From positions 2,919,001-2,983,000 of the forward strand of contig NC_134679.1 in NCBI RefSeq assembly GCF_024713945.1: 64,000 bases of DNA, in the 5' to 3' direction. The number at the start of each line of letters is the position of its first letter. Position 1 is the stretch's first letter. Below the pieces are notes generated by a model. It made no database searches. It was not told where the DNA came from and saw only the letters and a list, made by a program, of their open reading frames with translations. Below are positions 46,901-59,500 of this stretch, in pieces. Source of the stretch: Dermatophagoides farinae. Taxonomy: Eukaryota; Arthropoda; Arachnida; Sarcoptiformes; Pyroglyphidae. The position numbers were made by a program, and so were the translations under genes.

Positions 46901-48961
46901 AAATTGGTTTCTATCTACTCATTTTTGAATAAATAATTACATTAGTTTGAAAAAAAAGTTTTGAATATTGATGGATGTGTCTATAAAATGCATCATACAT
47001 ACATTGATCTATCAATCAATCAATCAAAAGTGGGGAAAAAAATATCGACAAAAAATCGATACAATAGTACATGCAAAATTCAAGGAGATGATGGCACGTT
47101 ATTGCTATTGATCTTTGCACCATTGTGGTTACTAAATTCCATAAAAAAAAACAAAAAATTCAAACAAACTATCCATATGAGATTATAAGAGATTATATTG
47201 ACTTTGTTTGTTTTGTATAATTTTACCTTCAAATAATTTTGTTTTGTTTTTTTGTTTTTGTTTTTGTTGTTGTCCCCAAACATCAAAAAAAAAATACGAT
47301 TTAAGGAAATGTTTTTTGGACAATTTCAATCGTTCGATTGTAACAAAAATTTTCTTTTCTCCTTCAAATGATTCGATTGTCTATCATTATAATGGCTTAA
47401 AGAAAACAAATATATGTGGAAATTTTGGATAATTTGTTTGTTGTTGTCGTTTTTTTTTGTTCTTGGTTCGAGGTGAACAAAAATCATCGGATATTCATCA
47501 AATTCGATCATTAAAAGCTTCTGTACACGTGAAATATTTTTTTTTATCAGCCAAAAAAACCATATTTTCTTTGTCCAAAAATGAACATTTTTCCATAATA
47601 AAATCGAATAAACGAACATTTTTTGTTTTTTCACATTGAAAGTGAACTTTGAAATTTTTATACAATGGTTAATGATTATTTCGACCTACACACACACACA
47701 CACACACAATTGACGTGGATAAATATACACAGATTATTGTATGATTCAATAAGGCATTTTAATTCATAGAAAAATTAAAAAACTAAGACTATATGATCAT
47801 TACTGTTTTTGTTGTTTTAAAGCATTGGATGGATACACAGAAAGATGATAATTGATTATATATAAAGATGATGATAATACACCGACGCTGAATTTAAAAT
47901 CGATCTCAATGGGTCATTGTAGATCCATCAATCTAATTATGGAAACTTTCGACAATAATGATTATGATGACCATCATCGTGATGATGGTAAAGAAATTTT
48001 TTTTTCTGGATATAAAATTAGAACGCATACATTGGAAAAAAAACGATTATCCATTTTCTTTATTGTTCATTCTTGTTTATAGATTTTTTTTTTTTTTTTT
48101 TGATCGAATAAAAAAGTGACAAGTAAAAGTGGTTGGTCAAAAATTGTGAATGATCATTGTAAATAAGTTTTCTCACAATGGACATATGGATCCTAAAAAA
48201 AGACAAAACAAAAAAAAAGATTACACGTGTGTGATAGATGCGTGTGTGTCCGAATTTTTTTTTTATTTTCCGTCAAATGTTGAAAAAATTTATGATGAAA
48301 CATCATATATGTCAATGAGCTGTAATCATCATTTTTCGCTATTGTCATCGTCTTTTATGAATCTTGCCAACCAGAAAAAAGTACTGTTAAGTTTGTTTCG
48401 TAATTATTGTTACCAAAATGGATGGATGAATGATTTACCGTGAGAAAAAAAAACAAAAATTTGTTCCACATAAACATATTGTTTCGTTTCATTTCATTTC
48501 ATTTAATTTTATGTTTTGGCCACCAAATTTTTTTTTTCAAATCAAATTATTTCCATGAATAAATTTGTATCAGCAGTGAATCTTTAATTTGAAAAAAATT
48601 GAGATTCATCAATTTTTCCATTTATTTCATATAATTCAATACATTGATTGTAATTGAACAAGCAATATAAATTCTTTGATTTTTTTTTCAATGATTTCCA
48701 TCCGATTTGAATGTCATCATCATAATCATCATCATCTTCATCGTCATTATTTTTGAATTTTCATAATAGGTTTTCACTTCAATTACATGTATTGCCGATG
48801 TTGATCAAAATTATGCTCATCATCATCATCATCATCGGCTATAATTTTCTGCGTAATGATAATCATTTCTATTTCTGTTCTTTTGTCTTTTCGATGACTT
48901 GATTCCGTTTATTATTATTATTTTTTTTTTTTGACTGAGTTTAAATTACAGATATTGTTCA

Positions 48962-48986
48962 TTTTTTTTTTTTTTTTTTTTTTTTT
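48962..48986. repeat. Poly(T) run of about 25
   Basis: One of the longest homopolymers in the window. Its exact length is uncertain in any assembly. Confidence 0.85.
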
Positions 48987-51900
48987 GAAAACGGATAGTT
49001 ACTGTGACATATATAATAATAAGATTTTTATTTTGTTCTTTTCTTTTCCCATCTTAAAATTGTCTGCTTTTGTTGCTATCAATAATTGTAGGTGTCTTCA
49101 TCGTCATCGTCATCATATCATGTCATATATGCAATGTTGAGCATTCAAATGGAACGGATTCAAATGACAAAAACAAAATTGATCTTTATGGCCAATAATA
49201 CATTGATGCTGTTAGTGATTGGTAGTACTTGTATAACGGGATGGATCATCATGGATTTGATTTGATATCGATATTTTCGATTGTATTTTTTTTTGTTCAT
49301 TTTGATTTGAACTTGATTTTTTTTTTTTTAGTTTTCCTTATTGTTCATTTCCGACATTTACGACAAATGAATGACATGCAAAAAAAAACGTTACGATACG
49401 ATTCCGTAATGTATTTAAATGGTACCTATTTTATCTTTTTATTCAATTTTTTTCGGGTTCTTTTCCCGTATCATTCATTTTAAAGATCGGAAAATGAAAT
49501 TTTTTTTAACGTTCCTTGTTTGTTCTGGTTTGTTTTATGAACAAAAATCATGACGATATTGACCGTTCACGGTAGCAATCACCTTCAACAAGATTGCAAC
49601 AACAACAACAACAACAATCTGAAATAACCGTAATCCATGGAAATATTACTGTAGTTTTTTTTTGTACAGGAAGAAAACATCACACATAATATGATATATT
49701 CAATGGAACCGATTTCCTGATGTTTACATCATCCATCGGATGATGAAGATCAATTTCAGAAATGAAAAATAAAACTTTGTCCAATACATCATCATATATT
49801 ACTGCATATCGGACATACTTAAAACATTGTGGTTACTTGCTTTTAACTTGTCTGCGAACACCTGGAAAAAAAATTTTTTTTTCTATCTTTTAACCATCGG
49901 AAACGATTTTGTCCAGTTATCTAATCAAGGTAATCATCATCAACATCATTAACATTTTGTAGAATGTTACTATAACCGAGAGAAAATAAAAATGATGATG
50001 ATGATGATGATGAGAAAATGAATTAAGATTGTCAGAGTTGAAGTGGATGGAAATCCATCAAATAAATGTCGTCATCGTTGATTATACTAGCGGAAGCTTG
50101 TATTTTTTTTCTATTCACTAAAAAAAAACTATTGAAAGAAATGAAAAACGGTGGCCATCGGAAAATAACAATTGAATGAAATGAGATTACGAAAATTGAA
50201 AAATTTTTAAGGCAAATTAAATTTTTTTTTTTGCATTTCTTTTTGCAATCAAAATCAACAAGTGATAATTGATTTGATGTTGATTAATTTCTTTAAATTA
50301 ATTAAGAAACTGATACCTTAATCCATTTTTTTTGTAATTTTTTCTATATTTTCTCCGAATCATGAAATTTTAGCTACTTCCTGGGATTTCATGAAAATGA
50401 TAAGAAGAAACGATATTCATCAAATATACCATTGAATAAGTGAATGAATGCTCAATAAAAAAAAATCTAATGATCAAAGAAATAAAACATAATGACAATG
50501 ATTAGGTAATAGAAATTGAGAACAATTGAAAATCAACAGGTTTTTTTTCCATTTGATTCATTTGTCATTAAATAGGAAAAAAAAGATATCCAGTTTACAA
50601 TATGACTAAACTAGATCATCACTTGTTATTCATCATCATTATCATTAATGTATGTGTTAGATCATGGTTAGTTGTATTTAGATTTACAAATAATTGAATG
50701 ATTGATTGATCGATTGATTTTATTGGATTTGATTAGATTTTTTTTTTTGATTCTTTTTAAACATCAATGTGTGAATAGAATGAATGTAAACCACGAATGA
50801 TCTTGTAAAAATTCTCATGATGAATGAACCAGCTTATTTGATCTATTTTTTTTACTAATGAAGAATCTGTCCTATTTTTTTCAAAACAATTTTAATTTCT
50901 TGGTTCTTGGTGTGAAAAATGGCAATCGACCAGTTCGTTCATTCATTCATGATCTTAGATGCGATATAGTATAATCATCCTAATCATGGATGATCTATTT
51001 TTTCAATTCTTCTCTTTCGAATTCTTTGTTGTTGTTGTTTTTTTTGTTTTACATTTCTCACCTTTTAATCTATTTTTTCATTCTTTTTTTTCTTATCAAA
51101 ATGGACAGAATAGCATTACTTATGGTGATTACAAATAAAATGTTATGATTATTTGCTCATTTAATTCAGATATACATCCTTGAAATATAGAAAAAACACA
51201 ATGTCAATCTCGAATAGTTAGATTTTTTTTTTCTCTCACATTTTGTTGATGATCATGAAGATATGGTTCACTGAACACAATGTCAATGTGCACATATACA
51301 ACATTTTTTTTTAATGTTTATAATTGTTTTGTTTGGTCGGTTTCCAACCATCGAACTGTTTTTTATTTTGTCTATTAGAGATTTATCCATGCATATGATT
51401 CGGGACATGTGATCATATAATGATGATGATGATGTGACTCATTCATTCATAAACCGGATAAAGAAATGATTTCGTTTGCCATATATGCCATATGGGTATC
51501 GTTAGGATGGTTGATAATGATGATGTACATTTTATAACGACAACGACCATTCTTTTTATTCCATTCATATAGAACCTGATTACTACTCTATACATGATTA
51601 TCATCATCATTGTCATTGTCCTTGGTCATATCCGATTCTTTTATTTATTCGTTTGCTTTATTTCCCATCAATTCAGGTAAATCTAGTAAACTATGAATCT
51701 TGATTTGTATACCAACCTATCTAATATTATCACACTGTAGGTGCAATGATTCGGTCTGTCGATTTTTCCCTATATGAATCACATTTATAATAATGACGCT
51801 TACATCATGACGATGGTCATAATTTTATCATTTTGATTTTGTTCTCTTCAAATATTTACATTTTTATGAATTCAACTAAACTCAAACTGTATGATTGTGT

Positions 51901-54900
51901 AGGGAAAATAATTTCCGTTTTCAGTCTGGATTAAATATGCAATGTTTTTATTTCCATCATTTCAATGCATCGATTTCATTCGATTGGTACATTTTACATT
52001 GCTTAATCATCATCATCATCATCATTAGCATCGAAAATTATGGTTATGATCATGGTCTAATGTTGGAGAAATAGTAGTATAAATTACGAAAGGTATGGTA
52101 ATTTATTCATAGTTTAAGCGCTTTTTTCAAATTTGCCTACATATCTTTTTTTTTTATTTTCATCTTTGAGATTTGTCGATGAGTTGAACATTACCCGCGG
52201 ATATAATAATAATCACAATAAACATTCGAAATTTCAAACAATCAATGAGAAAAAAAAACACGAGTAGCCCATTCGATTTGATGTTTTTTTAATTATATAG
52301 ATTTTTAATTTGGATCAATTTCAAATAATCCATCTCTTGTATTTATTTCGTCGTATTCATTTGATCCATAGTTGATTTCAATATAATTATTCAATCCAAA
52401 TAGATTATGGATGGTTTTGCAAATATAAAAAAAAGAAACAAGATTTATTGATCATTGATTTTGTTTATTTTTTTCAATTGGTCATCATGTTGGACACGTC
52501 TATTTGAGTTTAACAAACATTTTTTTTTTTTTTTGGGTGTGGTTTTTGTAATAGTATTGTTTATTCGACTTGTTTTTTTTTGCATGAAAACTAAATATTT
52601 TTTTTTATCAGATTAAAATTATATAACATAAAGACATCGCTTGTTTTGTGGTTGAAAATTTCATTTTTTGTTTTTTTTTTTGCTCCAAATTTTCCCGTTG
52701 CATGTATACATTGATTGAATTTATTAAATTTTTTTTTTGTCCTATTATTATGGCTACCAATTTTTTTCCCATGATCGTTATGTATGATGAAAGGGGAACG
52801 AACAAGTAACATCGAAATCGATTTTCTATTTTTTTGCATAGTTTTTTGCATTTCCGAATACAGTCATTCTGGTTATGTTTGGTTGAACAATTTATTGTAT
52901 GAGTGTGTGAAATAGATTCAAAAAAAAATTTCAATATTACACAAACGGAACAAGAAAAAATGATTCAAATGATTTTTCTTTCTCCAAAAAAAAAAATTCG
53001 GATCAAAATATAATGATTATTTTTGGGTACACACCATTTTTTTCTGTCTTGTGAATTTTAAAATGTGTATAGATCATATATTTTTTTTTGTTCCTGTTTA
53101 GCCAAAAAAAAAAATTCAATCAAAATTCAATGATAAAAATGATGATGAAAGTAAATTTTCATTTTTTAAAAAATTTATTTTTTCATCATCATAGTCGTAG
53201 CCATATAATGATTTGGTATTCAATTCTCATCATCATTATCATCATCATTATAGCAATCGGAAATCATTATCTTCATCATTGTCTATATATGATATGTTAG
53301 ATTTTTTGTATTCTTCCAGATATAGCCATAATTTTTTGTTTTGTTTTGTTTTCTGTGAGAAGTGGTCAATGTTTGTGTGTGTGCGTTAACATGTTTACAA
53401 GATGTGTAATACCTTTCAGCCACTGATAATGATGATGATGATGATGACTGGATAGGTTTTGTTGTGTTGTTTTTCATAATGTTGAATAAGAAATGAAATC
53501 TATTTTTCAGATCACGATCCATTGCTGTTTTTATTTTATTTCACTTTTTTTTTTGGTTTCAACCAGCCATCTTTTTTCAGTCGTAAATGATCATTTTTAT
53601 TTCTATAGAAAATGAACGTTGTTTCATCTTTAAAACATTCACGATGATAACCACCTTTTTGGATTTTCGGTGTGCATAAATTTCGATTTTTTTTTCTACC
53701 CAAAAATAAAAATTTATAAAAAACGAATAAAACTATAAATCCTTCGTTGCTCATCATCATCATCATTGGTATTTCAATCTTTCTATTGTTTTTTCTTTGA
53801 AGAAAATCCTATCCCAACTAAAGATGATTATATAGAGCAATAAACCGAAAAGTAAAAGAAACAATGATGCTACTATCATTGAATTAAATTAAATCTTGAT
53901 TTGATTCGATCGGTGATTGTATGATTTTCGAATGATTCACCCGGACATCAATTAAACTTGCGAATCGATTGTATATGGTGTACATACACACACACACAAG
54001 GATCCAATCGAACATGATCATCATCAAATTTGTATTCACTATTTAATTTGGTGTGATTTTTTCTTTGTTCTTCATGTCGGATGGTAATTCATTTTATTGC
54101 TTCATATGTTATATATCTTGTTATCATCACAGGAAAAATATCTGATGAATGGATGTGTAGAAATTATTTTATTTTTTATTTTAATTCACAGCTAAAATTG
54201 AAAATAAAAACATTGAATGTAGATGATATAATAATAATAATAATACTATCATTGCTTACAGTGTTCAATTTCCCAATGTTATTTTCTTCTGTCTGGTCAA
54301 TTATTTGGAACGGTTGATAGTAGCAAAAGAAAAAGCAATCATGGCAAATCGATCTTTATCAATCAATCAATAATTGATCATTTGGATTCCATATATATAT
54401 AAATGAATGAACAACCATTATTTTGACAATGATGATGATGGCCAAGTTTCAAAATAAACCATGTTGATGATGTTCGGGTATGAAAGAAAAAAAATAGATC
54501 TTTTCATTTTATATTTGAGTGTTTGTCTCTATATACTGTTTGAACGGCATTTTTATTTCATGTGTCCGATTTATCATTCGAAAAAAAAATAGATTTTGAA
54601 ATCTTCTTTTTTGATGGATCAACAAGTGACCAGTCTTCATCTGTTTTTTTTTGTTTTGGCAGTCGTTGTTGTGGTTTGAAATAATGGATAATGGATAGTA
54701 CCAACCAAAAACATTGACATGGTATACGGTTGTCAACGCGGTTGGTGGTGGAATCCTGTTTTAACTTTCTTTTTTTTCAACTTTTTCATTCATGATACAC
54801 ATCTTTCATTGTGTGTGTGTGTGTGTGTAATATAAAGAGCTAAACCAAAATCCATCTGTATTCTGTGAAACTTTTTCCGATTTGGATTTTTTTTTTTGCT

Positions 54901-55779
54901 TCTTCACATCACAATAGTCTGTGAAATCATAAAAATTGGTTAAACATTTGTTTGTTTATTTGTTCTGATATTATTATTTTTTTACTAACCAAAAAAAAAA
55001 ATTACATTTGATCTTTATCATCTGCTTTCCATTATGTTTTGAATCAAAACTATAATATTTACGCGAACCGATTATGATGATGATATTATGATCACAATTT
55101 TGTCTGTGTGGCCGGTATTTGGATTTATTTTCTAAATTAAGAAAACTGACTAGATAGTTCGATCGATCGGTCAGTCAGTAAATAAAAAAAAATTCTCATC
55201 ATGTTCGATGTTCGATGATGATGATGATGATGATCATAATGAGAAAAAACACAATCTCATCATGAAATTTATGTTTTGTATTATCGATAGATTGAATTTT
55301 TTTCCCAAATTTCGTCCATCTCTATACACGTTATGTTTATATTTTTTTTTTTTTTTTTAGACACCATTCCAATTGAATTAGATCCATTTATGATTATTAG
55401 ATTTTTACCAAAATGATGCTCATGTGTCATACGCACACCTACTTTTCACACATAAACATCGGTCATTACATTATGAGATAAACACGTAAACATTTTTTTT
55501 TACACAAATAACCAATCGTTTGTTTTTTTTTCTTTGGATCAAATACATCTCATTCGACGCCCACATGAACACAAATTACGTGATTATAGCCAAGGAAAAA
55601 TTGTTAATATAAAAATTAAAGCAGGTTTGTTTTTTTTTTCTTTCGTGTATTATTTTTGACCAAAAAAAGGATCCACTATTATTGCTTTAATTTATAAAAT
55701 AATTTTTCCTTGTTTGTTCGAAGTTTTTTTTTTGGTACTGTTTTTTGAATGGAAAATACATTTGCCTAATAAAATGATA

Positions 55780-55809
55780 ATCATCATCATCATCATCATC
55801 ATCATCATT
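55780..55809. repeat. (ATC)n microsatellite
   Basis: About nine to ten perfect ATC units in the gene-poor region upstream of the harmonin-like gene. Confidence 0.9.
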
Positions 55810-56558
55810 AATAATCGTAATTCGTTGACGTTAAATTGTTTTGGATGCAAAAGTTAATGAAAAAAAAAAATCATGACTAGAACAATTCAGAGACAATTGT
55901 TGATCCATAAACACACGTGTATGATAATTTGTTTTCATTTTTCTATCAATTGTTGTTTATTATGAATTTTTATAATTTAACCAGAAACATTTTTTTTCCA
56001 CCAGAAATTTTTATTATTTCATGGAAAAATAAAAAGTTTTTTTTTCTCTATTTGAATTGATTGAAAATGATTGAATTGCCATACCTTAGTTGTATTTTTT
56101 TTTTATTTTTATTTATTCACGATTTTCTCTATTTCTCTTTTTTTTCATTTTATTCAGGTTGAAAGCCGCTCTGTTTGTCTCTTTTTGTTTGGAATGATTT
56201 TTCATCATAGAGACGAAGAAAAAAATCCCCGGTCTTTTGTTGAAAAGATGATTTTCTCCCATTTCGATCGAAATACAGTGAATGACTAGCTTCGTCATTG
56301 GATCCATCTTAAGAGATTCGTTTCTTTAACGCCAACACAACTCGATCATTTGAATTTACAAATCTGTTCATGCATAACATTTGTATGCATATTCAATTCA
56401 TTGTCCATCATTATTTGTTCATTATCGATTAATCGCCAAGATCATTTCGTGATTGTGTTGATCCATTTTTTTTCATCCAATAATCTGATTATGTTCTCGT
56501 AATTCTATTTGGCTTTTTTGTTCATTTTAATTTTGGTCAATCAAAGACCCGATCAAAA

Positions 56559-59500
56559 ATGGTTGTAATGCCACATAAATTATCTCCAGCAAAATCAACC
56601 AGTTGTTTATTAACGGCAATCGACAACGGTATTCATCATGCTGTTTCACATCATAACAAAGATCATTTAATTAATAATAATTTGAATGATGGTGGTGATT
56701 GTGCAATGTGTTGTTGGTCACCTATACCCGGATCATCATCATCAATGATGGATATATGTTGTAATGGTGATTCATCTACCATGTGTACTAGGAACAACAG
56801 CAATAACAACGCATCGAATCCAAATATTTGTTCATCATATAATTCAACAAATACATCTGGTACATTATTTATTGGCAAATGTCGTAATGTTCGACTTCGT
56901 CGTACTGATCAAAATCAATCGTTAGGATTTTCAATTCGTGGTGGTAAGTGTGTTTTTTTTTTGAAAATGAAATTGATTGAATCGTTTTCACCATAGTTAT
57001 GACAATGATATATGGCAATAATGAATGCTTTGATCTTCTCATGTTAATTTTCTCATATTCTCATACCTGCCTCTTGATTTTTCATCATTCGGTCTAATTA
57101 AAAATGGTCAGGAATATATTACAATGGTACAAAAAAAAGAGAAAAAAAGGAAGCTCCCATTCCTTGAAATTTTTTTCCTTTTCAATTGTTTTTTTTTAGT
57201 CTGGTCCAATGTATGATGTGATAAAATGGACAACTTTCTATCACATCATCTTCAACAACAAGAACATTTCATATATGTCCAGTTTATGTAGAAAATTTTT
57301 TTTTATCCCACAAGTGTATGTCTACTGTCTACTGACTAAAACGGGAAAAAACGTTTTTTTTTATTTTATATGACCGACTGACCAAGATGTCCGACAATTG
57401 GGACTACACCAATGATTACATAACTCTATGGTCAAATAAAATTTGAATACTTTACTTTTTTCCGGCATTCTGTATGCAGTTATTATAACATTCGCAAAAA
57501 AAAATGTTGATTATCAGCCATCATTGTTGTATATATATGTCTATGTGATTGATTACAGTATGGATCATTTTTTCCCCTCTTTTTTTTGCATACAATACAA
57601 TATAATGTTATTGGAATAAGATTAAAACAGATGAAAATCAGGGTGGATTGACAACAACAATATATTGTTTGCGATTAATCTTAATTTTGTGTTGTTTTTA
57701 TTGTTTTTATAACTATGTTTTCACCTGTAAATCAGCATGCAATCACAATGAAGAAATCTTGTAAATTAGCTTACAACAACATTGTAAAAACATAAACCTC
57801 AAAAGTGTTCACTGCCAACAACAAACAAATTTGGTCATGTTGAATGGATGAAAGGAAAAAATATTTGAAATAAAAATATGAAAAAATCAAACTTGACAAA
57901 TTCATCGGAAGCAATATGAAAATGAAAATCGGTCAATGAATTTATACATATTTTTTTCTGCCAATCAATTACCAATAAGCATTATCGAAAGTTATTAATT
58001 TTTTTTCAGCCCATTTAATGATTTCAATGTTTGAGCTTTCAACTTTTCTAACTTTCTTTTGTGTCAGATAAAAACGAGATCTCACGTTCTCGATCACTGA
58101 TATATTGGTTACCGATGAAATCTGATTTGGCCAGTTTGTGATCTTTTTTTTTTTCTTTTTTCTCTCTGCCCTACCATCATGACACATGAAAGACACAAGG
58201 TTTGACCGGTCATTTTTGATATCGTGATTTTTAGTTTTTCTTATCCGTTACATAATTAGATTATTCGGCCATCAAGCGCAACAACTTTTACTATAGATCA
58301 GACATACTAACACATTACACATGACATGATGATTAGGATAATTGTTAGCTATATTATTCATCATTGTAGACCGTTTCATTGATTTCGTATCGAAAATTTG
58401 AATTTACTCAAAATATCAATCATATCGTGAATTAGTTATTTTTTATACATTTATCGATTCCATAAATAGTTTTATTAAATTTGATTTCGTTTTTCATTCG
58501 TTATTCCATAGGTTGGGAACATGGTATTGGCTTTTATGTATCGGACGTACAACCAGATTCATTGGCTGACAAACAAGGCCTCTGTGTAAGTGTTTCTTTT
58601 CTGTGACAGAATGTTTTAAAGTTCATAGCAATATTTATCTTTTTTTGTAATTCTTAATCAGCCTGGTGATCAAATATTTCGCATAAATGGTTTTCCATTG
58701 GATCGTGTCATTCATGATGAAGTGGTGGCATTGATTCGTATGTCAGCTAATGATCTTACACTTCGTGTTCGTTCAGTCGGTGTTGTACCATTTAAAGGTC
58801 GAGGCCCTGGTGATAAATTGACTTGGAAACGTTTATGTGCTCAACGTTCAATGACATATAGCTGTAATGGTGATAACGTTGTCGAAATGTCAGCTATCAA
58901 CAATGCTGGTGCTAGAACAATGATGGCTGCAACACACTCATCAGGATCATCATCCGAAGTTAGTTCATTCGTTTATCACCAACATCATCATCATCATCAT
59001 AATAATAATAATCATCATCGCCATCATACACATCATCCTACACGTCCACGGTCTGCATCATCATTGACTACACCTGCTTCATCAACGATATCATCCACAT
59101 CGGATGATCATCTATCAAGTTCTGATGATCAGTCTGATCTTTTAATTCATCCACCACCACAACCACCACCGCCACCACCACCTTCTTCTCATAATCATCA
59201 TCATCGACCATTATCACCACCATCGATGCCTTTATTACATTCAACACTTCCTTCAAACTCATCATCATCAGGATCAACATCACCTTCATCAACATCAAGG
59301 CCAATTTATTGCGCCAACTATAATGAACAACATCTTTATATTCAATGTCATCAACCAGGTTCATCATTAGGTTGTTCGGTTGTCAATGGACCGGCATCAT
59401 GCCCGGGAATATTTATTCAACATGTTAAAGAAGGTAAATTGGCTCAAAAATGTGGTCTTGAAATTGGTGATCAAATTGTTCGCGTCAACGATCTGGATGT

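Larger units (their letters stand above)
43981..56558. other. Long gene-poor region, 12.6 kb
   Basis: No coding exon is supportable on either strand. Open frames are short, rich in Phe, Lys, Ile and Asn, and come from T and A runs. The stretch is extremely AT-rich with many T7-T25 runs, CA/TG repeats (for example 54812-54829) and CATCAT/GATGAT repeats. A T-rich tract ending TTTATTCAG at about 56158, upstream of the harmonin-like first coding exon, resembles a splice acceptor. Part of the region may therefore be a long intron after a remote 5' untranslated exon of that gene. Confidence 0.5.

Noticed and set aside
46733-46936. 67-residue frame in the gene-poor region
   Set aside because: Short, Phe/Ser/Leu-rich, with no conserved motif; equally long frames occur by chance throughout this AT-rich stretch.
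59068-59367. Minus-strand Val/Asp-rich frame inside the harmonin-like gene
   Set aside because: It is the reverse complement of His/Ser/Pro-coding CATCAT repeats.
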